64,000 bases of DNA from Streptomyces sp. NBC_01116 (GTDB lineage: Bacteria; Actinomycetota; Actinomycetes; Streptomycetales; Streptomycetaceae): positions 2,108,001 to 2,172,000 of the forward strand of contig NZ_CP108644.1 of NCBI RefSeq assembly GCF_041435495.1, in the 5' to 3' direction. This document shows positions 1 to 9,896 of the stretch, piece by piece (position 1 is the stretch's first letter; each line of letters begins with the position of its first letter). The position numbers and the translations under genes were made by a program. The notes under the pieces were generated by a model, which was not told the origin of the DNA, searched no databases, and saw only the letters and a list, made by a program, of their open reading frames with translations.

Positions 1-2
1 TC

Positions 3-752
3 GCCTTCGGCACCCTGACCGTGCTGCCCGTCCGCGTGACCCGCTGGGACCGCGCGACCGCCCGCTCCGGCATGCTCTGCGCCCCGCTCGCCGGGCTCGT
101 CGTGGGGCTGCTCGCCGGAGCCCTCGGCTCGGTGTCGCTGCTGGCGGGATCGGGGCCGCTGCTCGCGGCGGTCGCCTCCGTCGCGGTGCCCGCCGCCCTC
201 ACCCGGGGGCTGCACCTGGACGGTCTGGCGGACACGGCGGACGGCCTCGGCAGCGGGAAGCCGGCCGAGGACGCGCTGCGGATCATGAAGCAGTCCGACA
301 TTGGGCCGTTCGGTGTCATCACGCTCCTCCTGGTGCTGCTGGCCCAGGTCGCCGTCCTCTTCGAGCTGTACGGGGAGGGCTGGGCGCACGGGGCCCTCGG
401 GGCCGTCGTCGCGGGCGTCACCGCCCGCCTCGCGCTGACCCTGGCGTCCCGTCAGGGCGTCCCGGCGGCCCGGCCCGAGGGGCTCGGCGCGGTGGTGGCG
501 TCCACGGTCCCGGCCGGGTGGGCGCTGTTCGCGGCGGGGGTGACGGTGGCGCTGTGCGCGACGGGGGGCGCGCTGTCCGGCCCGTACGGGGCGCTGCACC
601 ACGCACTCGCGGTGCTCGGCGCGCTCGCCGCGGGCGAACTGCTGCTGCGGCACTGCGTGCGGCGGTTCGGCGGGGTCACCGGGGACGTCTTCGGGGGCGT
701 CGAGGAGACCGCGGCGACGGCGGCCCTGGTGGTGCTGGCGCTGGGTTCCTGA
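3..752 (+). CDS. cobS: Adenosylcobinamide-GDP ribazoletransferase (5' truncated)
   Basis: This integral membrane enzyme joins adenosylcobinamide-GDP to alpha-ribazole in the last steps of cobalamin synthesis. The reading frame is already open at the left edge of the window (AFGTLTVLPVR is CobS N-terminal sequence), so the true start lies outside. Family hallmarks are the 'RGLHLDGLADTADGLGSG' type segment and the 'IMKQSDIGPFG' segment, which together carry the conserved acidic metal-binding residues. Several hydrophobic Ala/Leu/Val stretches fit the usual multi-span topology. Any other cobalamin genes in the operon would be to the left of the window. The identification rests on strong motif recognition. 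Confidence 0.93.
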   Translation, partial: AFGTLTVLPVRVTRWDRATARSGMLCAPLAGLVVGLLAGALGSVSLLAGSGPLLAAVASVAVPAALTRGLHLDGLADTADGLGSGKPAEDALRIMKQSDIGPFGVITLLLVLLAQVAVLFELYGEGWAHGALGAVVAGVTARLALTLASRQGVPAARPEGLGAVVASTVPAGWALFAAGVTVALCATGGALSGPYGALHHALAVLGALAAGELLLRHCVRRFGGVTGDVFGGVEETAATAALVVLALGS

Positions 753-955
753 CGGTCCGGCAGCGCCGGGGGCGGTGCCGCGGCGGGCGGAACCGACCTC
801 CTTAGCAGTCCGGAACAGCCCGCCGCCGTCACGGAGCAGGAACCGCGCGCGTAGGCTCATTCCCGGCACATCGTCGGGGCGTCTACGATGCGCCGGGCAC
901 GGTCGGCCCACCCCTCGACCGAACTCGAACTCAACGGAAGCGAGATTTCACCACC

Positions 956-2503
956 GTGACTGCTCTCACTCTCAGCACTGCCGGTGCGGCGACGCTGCGC
1001 GCCGACGCACTCGTCGTCGGCGTCGCCAAGGGCGTCAAGGGACCGGTCCTGGCACCCGGCTCCGAGGCCGTGGACAAGGCGTTCGACGGAAAGCTCGCCG
1101 CCGTCCTCGCGACCCTGGGCGCCACCGGTGCCGAGGGCGAACTGACCAAGCTGCCCGCCGCGTCCGGCCTCAAGGCCCCGGTCGTCGTCGCGGTCGGCCT
1201 CGGTCCGGTCCCGGACAAGGAGGACGCCTACGACGCCGAGGCGCTGCGCCGTGCGGCGGGCACCGCGGCCCGTGCGCTGACCGGCGCCAAGAAGGCCGGC
1301 TTCGCGCTGCCCGCCTCCTCCGTCGAGGACGCCGCCGCCGTCGCCGAGGGCGCGCTCCTGGGCGCGTACGCCTTCACCGCCTACCAGGGTGGCGAGAACA
1401 AGCTGGCCCCCAAGGACGCGAAGTCCAAGGACAGTGGCCCGAAACTGCCGCTCGCCGAGGTGGCCCTGCTCGGCGCCAAGCCGCGCGACAAGGCGTACAA
1501 GGCGGCCGTCGAGCGCGCCCTGGCCCTGGTCGAGGAGATCAACCGGGCCCGCGACCTGATCAACACCCCGCCGAACGACCTGTACCCGGAGTCCTTCGCC
1601 GCCGTGGCCACCGCCGCGGGCAAGGAGCACGGCATCAAGGTCCAGGTCCTCGACGAGAAGGCCCTCGTCAAGGGCGGCTACGGCGGCATCCTCGGCGTCG
1701 GCCAGGGCGCCGAGCGCGGCCCGCGCCTGGTGAAGCTCGCCTACACGCACCCGAAGGCGGAGAAGACCCTGGCCCTGGTGGGCAAGGGCATCACCTACGA
1801 CTCGGGCGGCATCTCGCTCAAGCCGGCCGGCCACAACGAGACGATGAAGTGCGACATGGCCGGCGCCGCCGCCGTGTTCGCCGCCGTCGTCTCGGCCGCC
1901 CGTCTGGGCCTCAGGGTCAACGTCACCGGCTGGCTGGCGCTGGCCGAGAACATGCCCTCCGGCAACGCCACCCGCCCCGGTGACGTGCTGCGCATGTACA
2001 GCGGCAAGACCGTCGAGGTCCTCAACACCGACGCCGAGGGCCGGCTCGTCCTGGCCGACGCGCTGACCCGCGCCTCGGAGGAGAAGCCGGACGCGATCGT
2101 CGACGTGGCGACCCTGACCGGCGCGATGGTGCTGGCGCTCGGCAACCGCACCTTCGGTGTGATGGCCAACGACGACGCCTTCCGCACCTCGATCCACGAG
2201 ATCGCCGAGGAGGTCGGCGAGCCCTCCTGGCCGATGCCGCTCCCCGCCGACCTGCGCAAGGGCATGGACTCCCCCACCGCCGACATCGCCAACATGGGCG
2301 AGCGGATGGGCGGCGGCCTGGTGGCCGGCCTGTTCCTGAAGGAGTTCGTGGGCGAGGGCATCGCCTGGGCGCACCTGGACATCGCCGGCCCGGCCTTCCA
2401 CGAGGGCGCGCCGTACGGCTACACGCCCAAGGGCGGCACGGGCTCCGCGGTCCGCACCCTGGTGCGGCTCGCCGAGCGCACCGCCGACGGCGACCTCGGC
2501 TGA
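956..2503 (+). CDS. pepA: Leucyl aminopeptidase (M17 family)
   Basis: A cytosolic dinuclear metallopeptidase of 515 residues that removes N-terminal amino acids. The family signature NTDAEGRLVLADAL is present, and KGITYDSGGISLKP supplies the metal-binding Lys and Asp. The N-terminal third is the less conserved M17 N-domain. The GTG start at 956 gives an N-terminus (VTALTLSTAGAATLRADALVVG) that runs straight into the N-domain. The gene is followed by a strong hairpin, so it looks monocistronic. In Streptomyces it is usually found next to the lpd-sucB genes, as here. Confidence 0.95.
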   Translation: MTALTLSTAGAATLRADALVVGVAKGVKGPVLAPGSEAVDKAFDGKLAAVLATLGATGAEGELTKLPAASGLKAPVVVAVGLGPVPDKEDAYDAEALRRAAGTAARALTGAKKAGFALPASSVEDAAAVAEGALLGAYAFTAYQGGENKLAPKDAKSKDSGPKLPLAEVALLGAKPRDKAYKAAVERALALVEEINRARDLINTPPNDLYPESFAAVATAAGKEHGIKVQVLDEKALVKGGYGGILGVGQGAERGPRLVKLAYTHPKAEKTLALVGKGITYDSGGISLKPAGHNETMKCDMAGAAAVFAAVVSAARLGLRVNVTGWLALAENMPSGNATRPGDVLRMYSGKTVEVLNTDAEGRLVLADALTRASEEKPDAIVDVATLTGAMVLALGNRTFGVMANDDAFRTSIHEIAEEVGEPSWPMPLPADLRKGMDSPTADIANMGERMGGGLVAGLFLKEFVGEGIAWAHLDIAGPAFHEGAPYGYTPKGGTGSAVRTLVRLAERTADGDLG

Positions 2504-2872
2504 GTTCCCGCCTTCCGTCGCGTACGGCCCCGGGCATAGGTCCGGGGCCGTACGTGTTCTCCGAGCGGAAGCGGCAAGGATGAGCGGCACAGGGCGGTCG
2601 AGCGACCAAGGGCGAGCGGGTTTCGCTCTCGACGAACACCGCCCGAATCCGCAGGTATCTACGCAGCAGTAACCCTCCGGAACGGACGATCATCCGTTCC
2701 GGACCCGGGCCCCGCGTCCCGCCCGCCGTCGACAAGTGCGAAGATGGGTTCTCGGCAGGACAGGGCCCCCACCACAGGGCCGAAGACAAAAGCGGCCGCA
2801 CACCAGCCGACCGGCCGGTCACACCCCAGCGACGGGGCCCGGCGTACGGCGCACATGCATGGAGGACGTGAC
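2504..2872. other. Intergenic region pepA-lpd with inverted repeat
   Basis: About 370 nt without a convincing gene. It holds the pepA terminator and, at 2677-2686/2693-2702, a perfect 10-bp inverted repeat (CCGGAACGGA, spacer CGATCA, then its complement). The repeat is about 170 nt upstream of lpd and could be an operator or a structured leader. The long upstream in-frame extension of the lpd frame has no ribosome-binding site and was not accepted as coding. Confidence 0.5.
2521..2554 (+). terminator. Hairpin terminator after pepA
   Basis: A perfect 13-bp inverted repeat (2521-2533 pairs with 2542-2554, starting CGTACGGCC) encloses an 8-nt loop and begins 17 nt after the pepA stop codon. There is no U-tract, which is usual for Streptomyces terminators. 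Confidence 0.8.
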
Positions 2873-4261
2873 GTGGCGAACGACGCCAGCACCGTTTTCG
2901 ACCTAGTGATCCTCGGCGGTGGCAGTGGCGGTTACGCCGCGGCCCTGCGCGGAGCGCAGCTGGGCCTGGACGTCGCCCTGATCGAGAAGGGCAAGGTCGG
3001 CGGCACCTGCCTGCACAACGGCTGCATTCCCACGAAGGCACTGCTGCACGCGGGCGAGATCGCGGACCAGGCCCGCGAGTCGGCCCAGTTCGGCGTGAAG
3101 GCGACCTTCGAGGGCATCGACATGGAGGCCGTCAACAAGTACAAGGACGAGGTGATCTCGGGCCTGTACAAGGGTCTCCAGGGGCTCATCGCCTCGCGGA
3201 AGGTCCACTACATCGAGGGTGAGGGCAAGCTCTCCTCCCCCACCTCGGTGGACGTGAACGGCCAGCGCGTCCAGGGCCGCCACGTGCTGCTGGCGACCGG
3301 CTCCGTGCCGAAGTCGCTGCCCGGCCTGGAGATCGACGGCAACCGGATCATCTCCTCGGACCACGCGCTGAAGATGGACCGCGTCCCGAAGTCCGCGATC
3401 GTGCTGGGCGGCGGCGTCATCGGCGTCGAGTTCGCCTCGGCGTGGAAGTCCTTCGGCACCGAGATCACCATCGTCGAGGGCCTCAAGCACCTCGTCCCGG
3501 TCGAGGACGAGAACAGCTCCAAGCTTCTTGAGCGCGCGTTCCGCAAGCGCGGCATCAAGTTCAACCTCGGCACCTTCTTCGACAAGGCCGAGTACACCGA
3601 GGACGGCGTCCGCGTGACGCTCGCCGACGGCAAGACCTTCGAGGCGGAGCTGCTGCTCGTCGCCATCGGCCGCGGCCCGGTCTCGCAGGGCCTGGGCTAC
3701 GAGGAGCAGGGCGTCGCGATGGACCGCGGCTACGTCCTGGTCGACGAGTACATGCAGACCAACGTCCCAACGATCTCGGCCGTGGGCGACCTCGTCCCGA
3801 CCCTCCAGCTCGCCCACGTCGGCTTCGCCGAGGGCATCCTGGTGGCGGAGCGGCTGGCCGGTCTCAAGACCGTCCCGATCGACTACGACGGCGTGCCCAA
3901 GGTGACGTACTGCCACCCCGAGGTCGCCTCCGTCGGCATCACCGAGGCCAAGGCCAAGGAGATCTACGGCGCGGACAAGGTCGTCGCCCTCAAGTACAAC
4001 CTCGCGGGCAACGGCAAGAGCAAGATCCTCAAGACCGCGGGCGAGATCAAGCTCGTCCAGGTCAAGGACGGTGCCGTGGTCGGCGTCCACATGGTGGGCG
4101 ACCGCATGGGCGAGCAGGTCGGCGAAGCACAGCTGATCTACAACTGGGAGGCGCTGCCCTCCGAGGTCGCCCAGCTCATCCACGCACACCCGACGCAGAA
4201 CGAGGCGATGGGCGAGGCTCACCTGGCGCTGGCCGGCAAGCCTCTCCACGCCCACGACTGA
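2873..4261 (+). CDS. lpdA: Dihydrolipoyl dehydrogenase (E3)
   Basis: The FAD- and NAD-dependent E3 component that reoxidises dihydrolipoyl groups of the pyruvate and 2-oxoglutarate dehydrogenase complexes. The protein has 462 residues. GGGSGG (about residues 15-20) is the FAD-binding Rossmann motif. GGTCLHNGCIP provides the redox-active disulfide Cys46/Cys51. A second GGGVIGVE motif binds NAD, and the C-terminal HPTQNE carries the catalytic His-Glu pair. The GTG at 2873 was chosen because GGAGG at 2861-2865 lies 7 nt upstream; the frame stays open further back but without a start signal. sucB follows 62 nt downstream, which fits co-expression of E3 and E2. Confidence 0.96.
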   Translation: MANDASTVFDLVILGGGSGGYAAALRGAQLGLDVALIEKGKVGGTCLHNGCIPTKALLHAGEIADQARESAQFGVKATFEGIDMEAVNKYKDEVISGLYKGLQGLIASRKVHYIEGEGKLSSPTSVDVNGQRVQGRHVLLATGSVPKSLPGLEIDGNRIISSDHALKMDRVPKSAIVLGGGVIGVEFASAWKSFGTEITIVEGLKHLVPVEDENSSKLLERAFRKRGIKFNLGTFFDKAEYTEDGVRVTLADGKTFEAELLLVAIGRGPVSQGLGYEEQGVAMDRGYVLVDEYMQTNVPTISAVGDLVPTLQLAHVGFAEGILVAERLAGLKTVPIDYDGVPKVTYCHPEVASVGITEAKAKEIYGADKVVALKYNLAGNGKSKILKTAGEIKLVQVKDGAVVGVHMVGDRMGEQVGEAQLIYNWEALPSEVAQLIHAHPTQNEAMGEAHLALAGKPLHAHD

Positions 4262-4323
4262 TCCCCCGGTCCCGGGCGCGACGACCGACCACTTCCGCAA
4301 TTTCGTAAGGAGCAACTGAAACC

Positions 4324-6153
4324 ATGTCGGTTTCCGTAACCCTTCCGGCGCTCGGCGAGAGCGTCACCGAGGGCACTGTCACCCGTTGGCTGAAGGCCGA
4401 GGGCGAGCGCGTCGAGGCCGACGAGCCGTTGCTCGAGGTCTCGACCGACAAGGTCGACACCGAGATCCCGGCCCCCGCGTCCGGCGTTCTGTCGTCCATC
4501 AAGGTCGCCGAGGACGAGACCGTCGAGGTCGGCGCCGAGCTGGCCGTCATCGACGACGGCTCGGGCGCTCCGGCCGAGGCCGAGGCCCCCGCCGCCGAGG
4601 AGGCCCCGGCCGCCGAGGCTCCGGCCCCCGCGGCCGCCGAGGCTCCGGCCCCCGCGGCCGCCGAGGAGCCCGCCGCCCCGGCCCAGGAGGCCCCCCAGGC
4701 CGAGGCCCCGGCCGCCTCCGGCGGTTCCGCCGAGGGCACCGACGTCACCCTCCCGGCGCTCGGCGAGAGCGTCACCGAGGGCACCGTCACCCGCTGGCTC
4801 AAGGAGGTCGGCGAGGAGGTGGCCGAGGACGAGCCGCTGCTGGAGGTCTCCACGGACAAGGTCGACACCGAGATCCCCGCCCCGGTCGCCGGGGTGCTGC
4901 TGGAGATCGTGGTCGGCGAGGACGAGACCGCCGAGGTCGGCGCCAGGCTCGCGGTCATCGGCGCCCCGGGCGCGGCTCCGGCCGCCGCTCCGGCGCAGCC
5001 CGCCGCCCCGGCCCAGGAGGCCCCGAAGGCCGAAGAGCCGAAGGCAGAGGCACCGAAGGCCGAAGAGCCGAAGCAGGAGGCCCCCGCGGCTCCCGCCCCG
5101 GCCCCCGCCGCTCCGGCAGCCCCCGCCGCTCCGGCAGCCCCCGCGGCTCCGGCCGCTCCGGCTCCGGCGCAGCCCGCCCCCGCCGCCCCGGCGCCGGCCG
5201 CCCCGGCCGCGCCCTCCGGTGACGACGGCGCGTACGTCACGCCGCTGGTCCGCAAGCTCGCGTCCGAGAACAACGTGGACCTGAGCGCGGTCAAGGGCAC
5301 CGGCGTCGGTGGCCGGATCCGCAAGCAGGACGTCGTCGCCGCCGCGGAGGCCGCCAAGGCCGCCGCAGCCGCTCCGGCCCCGGCCGCTGCTCCCGCGGCC
5401 GCCAAGGAGCCGAAGCTGGAGGCGTCCCCGCTGCGCGGTCAGACGGTCAAGATGACCCGCATGCGCAAGGTCATCGGCGAGAACATGATGAAGGCGCTGC
5501 ACTCGCAGGCCCAGCTGACCTCGGTCCTCGAGGTCGACATCACCAAGCTGATGAAGCTGCGCAACCAGGCGAAGGCCGCCTTCGCCGCCCGTGAGGGCGT
5601 CAAGCTGTCCCCGATGCCGTTCTTCGTGAAGGCGGCGGCCCAGGCGCTGAAGGCCCACCCGGTCGTCAACGCCCGGATCAACGAGGACGAGGGCACCATC
5701 ACGTACTTCGACTCGGAGAACATCGGCATCGCCGTGGACGCCGAGAAGGGTCTGATGACCCCGGTCATCAAGGGTGCGGGCGACCTGAACATCGCCGGTA
5801 TCTCCAAGAAGACCGCGGAGCTCGCGGGCAAGGCGCGCGGTGGCGGCCTGACGCCGGACGACATGTCCGGCGCCACCTTCACCATCAGCAACACCGGTTC
5901 GCGCGGCGCCCTGTTCGACACGGTCATCGTGCCGCCGAACCAGGCCGCCATCCTGGGCATCGGCGCCACGGTCCGCCGCCCGGTGGTCATCGACCACCCG
6001 GACCTCGGCGAGACCATCGCGGTGCGCGACATGACCTACCTCTCGCTCTCCTACGACCACCGTCTGGTGGACGGCGCGGACGCCGCCCGCTACCTGACGT
6101 CGGTCAAGGCGATCCTGGAGGCCGGTGAGTTCGAGGTCGAGCTCGGCCTCTGA
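4324..6153 (+). CDS. sucB: Dihydrolipoamide acyltransferase E2 (2-oxoglutarate dehydrogenase type)
   Basis: The E2 core of a 2-oxoacid dehydrogenase complex, 609 residues. Two tandem lipoyl domains at about residues 3-78 and 138-212 each contain the lipoylated lysine in [10 protein letters not shown]. They are separated by Ala/Pro/Glu-rich linkers. A peripheral-subunit-binding domain ([20 protein letters not shown]) follows, and then the catalytic domain with DHRLVDG near the C-terminus, which holds the active-site His and Asp. AGGAGCAAC ends about 9 nt before the ATG. Actinobacterial complexes share E2/E3 parts between pyruvate and 2-oxoglutarate dehydrogenases, so this subunit may also work with the AceE encoded downstream. 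That sharing is inference here. Confidence 0.93.
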   Translation: MSVSVTLPALGESVTEGTVTRWLKAEGERVEADEPLLEVSTDKVDTEIPAPASGVLSSIKVAEDETVEVGAELAVIDDGSGAPAEAEAPAAEEAPAAEAPAPAAAEAPAPAAAEEPAAPAQEAPQAEAPAASGGSAEGTDVTLPALGESVTEGTVTRWLKEVGEEVAEDEPLLEVSTDKVDTEIPAPVAGVLLEIVVGEDETAEVGARLAVIGAPGAAPAAAPAQPAAPAQEAPKAEEPKAEAPKAEEPKQEAPAAPAPAPAAPAAPAAPAAPAAPAAPAPAQPAPAAPAPAAPAAPSGDDGAYVTPLVRKLASENNVDLSAVKGTGVGGRIRKQDVVAAAEAAKAAAAAPAPAAAPAAAKEPKLEASPLRGQTVKMTRMRKVIGENMMKALHSQAQLTSVLEVDITKLMKLRNQAKAAFAAREGVKLSPMPFFVKAAAQALKAHPVVNARINEDEGTITYFDSENIGIAVDAEKGLMTPVIKGAGDLNIAGISKKTAELAGKARGGGLTPDDMSGATFTISNTGSRGALFDTVIVPPNQAAILGIGATVRRPVVIDHPDLGETIAVRDMTYLSLSYDHRLVDGADAARYLTSVKAILEAGEFEVELGL

Positions 6154-6180
6154 ACACCCCTGCTGTAACCAGCCTCACCA

Positions 6181-6221
6181 GCGACGCCCTCGTCCGGAAC
6201 TCATCCGGGCGGGGGCGTCGC
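6181..6221 (+). terminator. Hairpin terminator after sucB
   Basis: Bases 6181-6197 pair with 6205-6221 in a 17-bp stem, with two G-U or mismatch positions and a 7-nt loop. It begins 28 nt after the sucB stop codon. Confidence 0.75.
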
Positions 6222-6300
6222 CGTATTGTCTAATCACCACCGGCCCCCCGTGGGGCCGTGATGATGTAGGCAGCACCGGTCTGCCCTGAAGGAGCCCTCC

Positions 6301-6924
6301 ATGACCCCGCCCGTCGTCCACTCGCTGCGCGAACAGATCCGCGAGCACATCGTGGAGGGGATCGTCAGCGGGCGCTGGAAGCCGGGTGAGCGGATCGTGG
6401 AGCGCCGCATCGCCACCGAGCTGGAGGTCAGCCAGACGCCCGTGCGCGAGGCGCTGCGCGAGCTGGAGACACTGCGGCTGATCGAGTCGGCCCCCAACAA
6501 GGGCGTCCGCGTCCGCAACCTCACCGCGGCCGACCTGGAGGAGAGCTACCCGGTCCGGGCCGGCCTGGAGCAGATCGCGGCGGAGCTGGCGGCCCCGCGG
6601 CTCGGCCGGGACTGCTCGGCGCTGGCCCCGCACGTGGCCGCGCTGTACGAGGCGGACCGGCTGGCCGACGGCGAGGCGCAGGTGCGGCACACGGTCGGCT
6701 TCCACCGGGAGATGGTGCGGGCGGCCGGGAACGCGGTGCTGCTGCACACCTGGGAGGGGCTGGGCATCGAGGTGTTCACGGCCCTGTCGATCCGCTGGCT
6801 GGGCACCGTGCAGAAGTCGTACGCGGAGGAGCACCAGGCGCTCATCGACGCGTTCCTCGCCGAGGACCCGGGGATCGGGGCCCTGGTGAAGGCGCACGTG
6901 CTGGGCTGCGCTCCGCGCGCCTGA
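6301..6924 (+). CDS. GntR family regulator (FadR/FCD subfamily)
   Basis: A 207-residue transcription factor. The N-terminal winged helix (about 1-70, containing GRWKPGERIVERRIATELEVSQTPVREALREL) is typical GntR. The C-terminal all-helical FCD domain, with Asp/His residues such as in HTVGFHREMV, usually binds a metal and an organic-acid effector. The gene lies just upstream of aceE in the same direction. A dyad-symmetric site sits between them, so control of pyruvate dehydrogenase by this regulator (PdhR-like role) is a reasonable inference. GAAGGAG precedes the ATG at normal spacing. Confidence 0.88.
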   Translation: MTPPVVHSLREQIREHIVEGIVSGRWKPGERIVERRIATELEVSQTPVREALRELETLRLIESAPNKGVRVRNLTAADLEESYPVRAGLEQIAAELAAPRLGRDCSALAPHVAALYEADRLADGEAQVRHTVGFHREMVRAAGNAVLLHTWEGLGIEVFTALSIRWLGTVQKSYAEEHQALIDAFLAEDPGIGALVKAHVLGCAPRA

Positions 6925-7076
6925 GCCCTCCGCCGGCGCCGATCATCTGGCTCCCAGCCTGCTCTTCCGTGCAGGTCAGCGCCCTATTTGCGCGCAATTT
7001 CGCGTCACTCCGTGCCCCATTTCGAGGCACCCCATGCCACTTTTCTTCGTATCGAGAAGTTTTGCCTTCAATCCTT

Positions 7077-7093
7077 TGATCGATCATCGATCA
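7077..7093. promoter_or_regulatory. Perfect dyad upstream of aceE, candidate operator
   Basis: TGATCGA-TCA-TCGATCA is a 7-bp perfect inverted repeat with a 3-nt spacer, about 100 nt before the aceE start. The surrounding 130 nt are unusually AT-rich for this genome, as expected for a promoter region. The GntR/FadR regulator encoded just upstream is the obvious candidate ligand, by inference only. Confidence 0.5.
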
Positions 7094-7190
7094 GCGCCTT
7101 ACAGTTCATCTCGCGGGCCCACCGGCCCCATCGCCCTGTCCTGCCAGCCAGGGCCTTCTCCACCCCCCTCCTCCCCGGAAGGCGGCGATC

Positions 7191-9863
7191 ATGACCGACC
7201 CCGTAGGAAAGCTTCCGAGCGAGCTCGACCAGCTCCCGGACCGCGACCCCGAGGAGACCGCCGAATGGGCGGCCTCCCTGGACGCCGTCACCCGGGCCGC
7301 CGGCCCGCACCGTGCCGCGTACCTGATGCGCCGCTCGCTGCAGCACGCCGAGGGCGCCGGTCTCGCGCTGCCCAAGCTGCTGGAGACCGATTACGTCAAC
7401 ACCATCCCGACCGCCGCCGAGCCCGAGTTCGACGGCGACCTGGCGATGGAGTCGAGGATCACCGCGTGGAACCGCTGGAACGCGGCCGCGATGGTGACCC
7501 GGGGCGCCCGGTACGGGGTCGGCGGCCACATCGCCACCTTCGCCTCGGCGGCCTGGCTCTACGAGACCGGCTTCAACCACTTCTTCCGCGGCAAGGAGGG
7601 GGACGGCTCCGGTGACCAGCTCTACATCCAGGGCCACGCCTCCCCCGGCATCTACGCCCGCGCCTTCCTCGACGGCCGGATCGGCGAGCAGCAGCTCGAC
7701 AACTTCCGCCAGGAGTCCGGTGGCGAGGGCCTGCCCTCCTACCCGCACCCGCGGCGGCTGCCCTGGCTGTGGGAGTTCCCCACCGTGTCGATGGGCCTCG
7801 GCCCGCTCTCGGCCATCTACCAGGCGCGCTTCAACCGCTATCTGGCCAACCGCAGCATCAAGGACACCGCCAACTCGCACGTCTGGGCCTTCCTGGGCGA
7901 CGGCGAGATGGACGAGCCCGAGTCGACGGCCGCCCTCGCGCTGGCCTCCCGTGAGCAGCTCGACAACCTGACCTTCGTCATCAACTGCAACCTGCAGCGC
8001 CTCGACGGCCCGGTCCGCGCCAACTTCCGCGTGGTCCAGGAGCTGGAGGCGCAGTTCCGCGGGGCCGGCTGGAACGTCGTCAAGACGCTCTGGGGCAACG
8101 CCTGGGACGAGCTGTTCCAGCTGGACACCCAGGGTGCGCTGCTGCGCCGCCTGCGGGAGGTCCCGGACGCGCAGTTCCAGACGTACGCCACCCGCGACGT
8201 CGCCTACATCCGCGAGCACTTCTTCGGCACCGAGCCCGCGCTCGTCGAGCTGGCGAAGCTGCTGACCGACGCGAAGATCGGCGAGTGCTTCTACACCTCG
8301 CGCGGCGGCCACGAGGCCCGCAAGGTGTACGCGGCGTACCGGGCGGCCGTGGAGCACAAGGGCGCGCCGACCGTGATCCTGGCCCAGACGGTCAAGGGCT
8401 ACACGCTCGGCAAGGGCTTCGAGTCCAAGAACGCCAACCACCAGATGAAGAAGCTGTCGATCGACGAGTTCAAGGGCATGCGCGAGCTGCTCGGCCTCCC
8501 GATCCCCAACAGCGCCTTCGAGGACGGTCTCGTCCCCTACGGCCACCCCGGCGCCGACTCCCCCGAGGTCCGCTACCTCCAGGAGCGCCGTGCCGCCCTC
8601 GGTGGCCCGGCCCCGGCCCGCCGGATGCACGCCTCCGCGCCGCTGCCGCAGCCCGAGGAGCGCGCGTTCAAGGCCCTGTACAAGGGGTCCGGCAAGCAGG
8701 AGATGGCCACCACCATGGCGTTCGTCCGCCTGGTGAAGGACCTGATGCGGGACAAGGAGACCGGCAAGCGCTGGGTGCCGATCGTCCCGGACGAGGCCCG
8801 TACCTTCGGTATGGAGTCCCTCTTCCCCTCCGCCGGCATCTACTCGCCGCTGGGTCAGACCTACGACCCGGTCGACCGCGACCAGCTGATGTACTACAAG
8901 GAGGCCAAGGACGGCCAGATCCTCAACGAGGGGATCACCGAGGCCGGGGCCATGGCCGACTTCATCGCCGCCGCCACGTCGTACGCGACGCACGGCGAGA
9001 CGATGATCCCGTTCTACATCTTCTACTCGATGTTCGGCTGGCAGCGGACCGGCGACCAGATGTGGCAGCTCGCCGACCAGCTCGGCAAGGGCTTCATCGT
9101 CGGCGCGACGGCGGGCCGGACGACCCTGACGGGCGAGGGCCTCCAGCACGCGGACGGCCACTCGCACCTGATCGCGGCCACCAACCCGGCCTCGCTCAAC
9201 TACGACCCGGCGTTCGCGTACGAGGTCGCGGTGATCGTCAAGGACGGTCTGCGCCGGATGTACGGCCCCGACGCCGAGGACGTCTTCTACTACCTGACGG
9301 TCTACAACGAGCCGAAGCCCCAGCCCGCGATGCCCGAGGGCGTCGAGGAGGGCATCGTCAAGGGCCTGTACCGCTTCAAGGAGGGCACGCCCGCGAAAGC
9401 GGACGCGCCGCGCCTTCAGCTGCTGGCCTCCGGTACGGCGATCCACTGGGCCCTGGAGGCCCAGGAGTTGCTGGCCGCCGACTGGGGTGTCACGGCCGAC
9501 GTCTGGTCCGCCACCTCGTGGGGCGAGCTGCGCCGCGACGCGCTGGAGTCCGACGAGGCGCTGCTCCGCGGTGAGCAGCGGGTCCCGTACGTGACGCAGG
9601 CGCTCTCCGGCGCGCCGGGCCCGGTGCTCGCGGTCAGCGACTGGATGCGCCAGGTCCCGGACCAGATCAGCCAGTGGGTGGAGCAGGACTGGTCCTCGCT
9701 CGGCACGGACGGCTTCGGCCTCTCCGACACCCGCGCCGCGGCCCGCCGCCACTTCGGCGTCGACGCCCAGTCGATCGTGGTGGCCTCGCTGGCCCAGCTC
9801 GCCAAGCGCGGCGAGGTCCCGGCCTCCGCGATCAAGGAGGCCCGGGAGCGCTACGGGCTCTGA
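7191..9863 (+). CDS. aceE: Pyruvate dehydrogenase E1 (homodimeric type)
   Basis: The thiamine-diphosphate-dependent E1 that decarboxylates pyruvate and transfers the acetyl group to lipoyl-E2. At 890 residues it matches the single-chain homodimeric AceE type rather than alpha/beta E1. The ThDP motif is GDGEMDEPES...NCNLQRLDGPVR (GDG...NN-like). The MFGWQRTGDQ and GRTTLTGEGLQH segments are strongly conserved in AceE. GGAAGG lies a few bases upstream of the ATG. The gene stands alone after the GntR regulator. Its lipoyl cofactor supply is served by lipB/lipA 7 kb downstream. Confidence 0.96.
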   Translation: MTDPVGKLPSELDQLPDRDPEETAEWAASLDAVTRAAGPHRAAYLMRRSLQHAEGAGLALPKLLETDYVNTIPTAAEPEFDGDLAMESRITAWNRWNAAAMVTRGARYGVGGHIATFASAAWLYETGFNHFFRGKEGDGSGDQLYIQGHASPGIYARAFLDGRIGEQQLDNFRQESGGEGLPSYPHPRRLPWLWEFPTVSMGLGPLSAIYQARFNRYLANRSIKDTANSHVWAFLGDGEMDEPESTAALALASREQLDNLTFVINCNLQRLDGPVRANFRVVQELEAQFRGAGWNVVKTLWGNAWDELFQLDTQGALLRRLREVPDAQFQTYATRDVAYIREHFFGTEPALVELAKLLTDAKIGECFYTSRGGHEARKVYAAYRAAVEHKGAPTVILAQTVKGYTLGKGFESKNANHQMKKLSIDEFKGMRELLGLPIPNSAFEDGLVPYGHPGADSPEVRYLQERRAALGGPAPARRMHASAPLPQPEERAFKALYKGSGKQEMATTMAFVRLVKDLMRDKETGKRWVPIVPDEARTFGMESLFPSAGIYSPLGQTYDPVDRDQLMYYKEAKDGQILNEGITEAGAMADFIAAATSYATHGETMIPFYIFYSMFGWQRTGDQMWQLADQLGKGFIVGATAGRTTLTGEGLQHADGHSHLIAATNPASLNYDPAFAYEVAVIVKDGLRRMYGPDAEDVFYYLTVYNEPKPQPAMPEGVEEGIVKGLYRFKEGTPAKADAPRLQLLASGTAIHWALEAQELLAADWGVTADVWSATSWGELRRDALESDEALLRGEQRVPYVTQALSGAPGPVLAVSDWMRQVPDQISQWVEQDWSSLGTDGFGLSDTRAAARRHFGVDAQSIVVASLAQLAKRGEVPASAIKEARERYGL

Positions 9864-9896
9864 GCCCACTCCCGTACGAGCCCCTCCTCTACGCAA

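Noticed and set aside
4219..6060. 613-residue antisense ORF opposite sucB
   Set aside because: It is a GC-bias shadow: Gly/Arg-rich translation, no ribosome-binding site, no domain, fully covered by a strong gene.
7068..9896. 942-residue antisense ORF opposite aceE
   Set aside because: Low-complexity Arg/Gly/Val/Leu translation without motifs; aceE is certain on the other strand.
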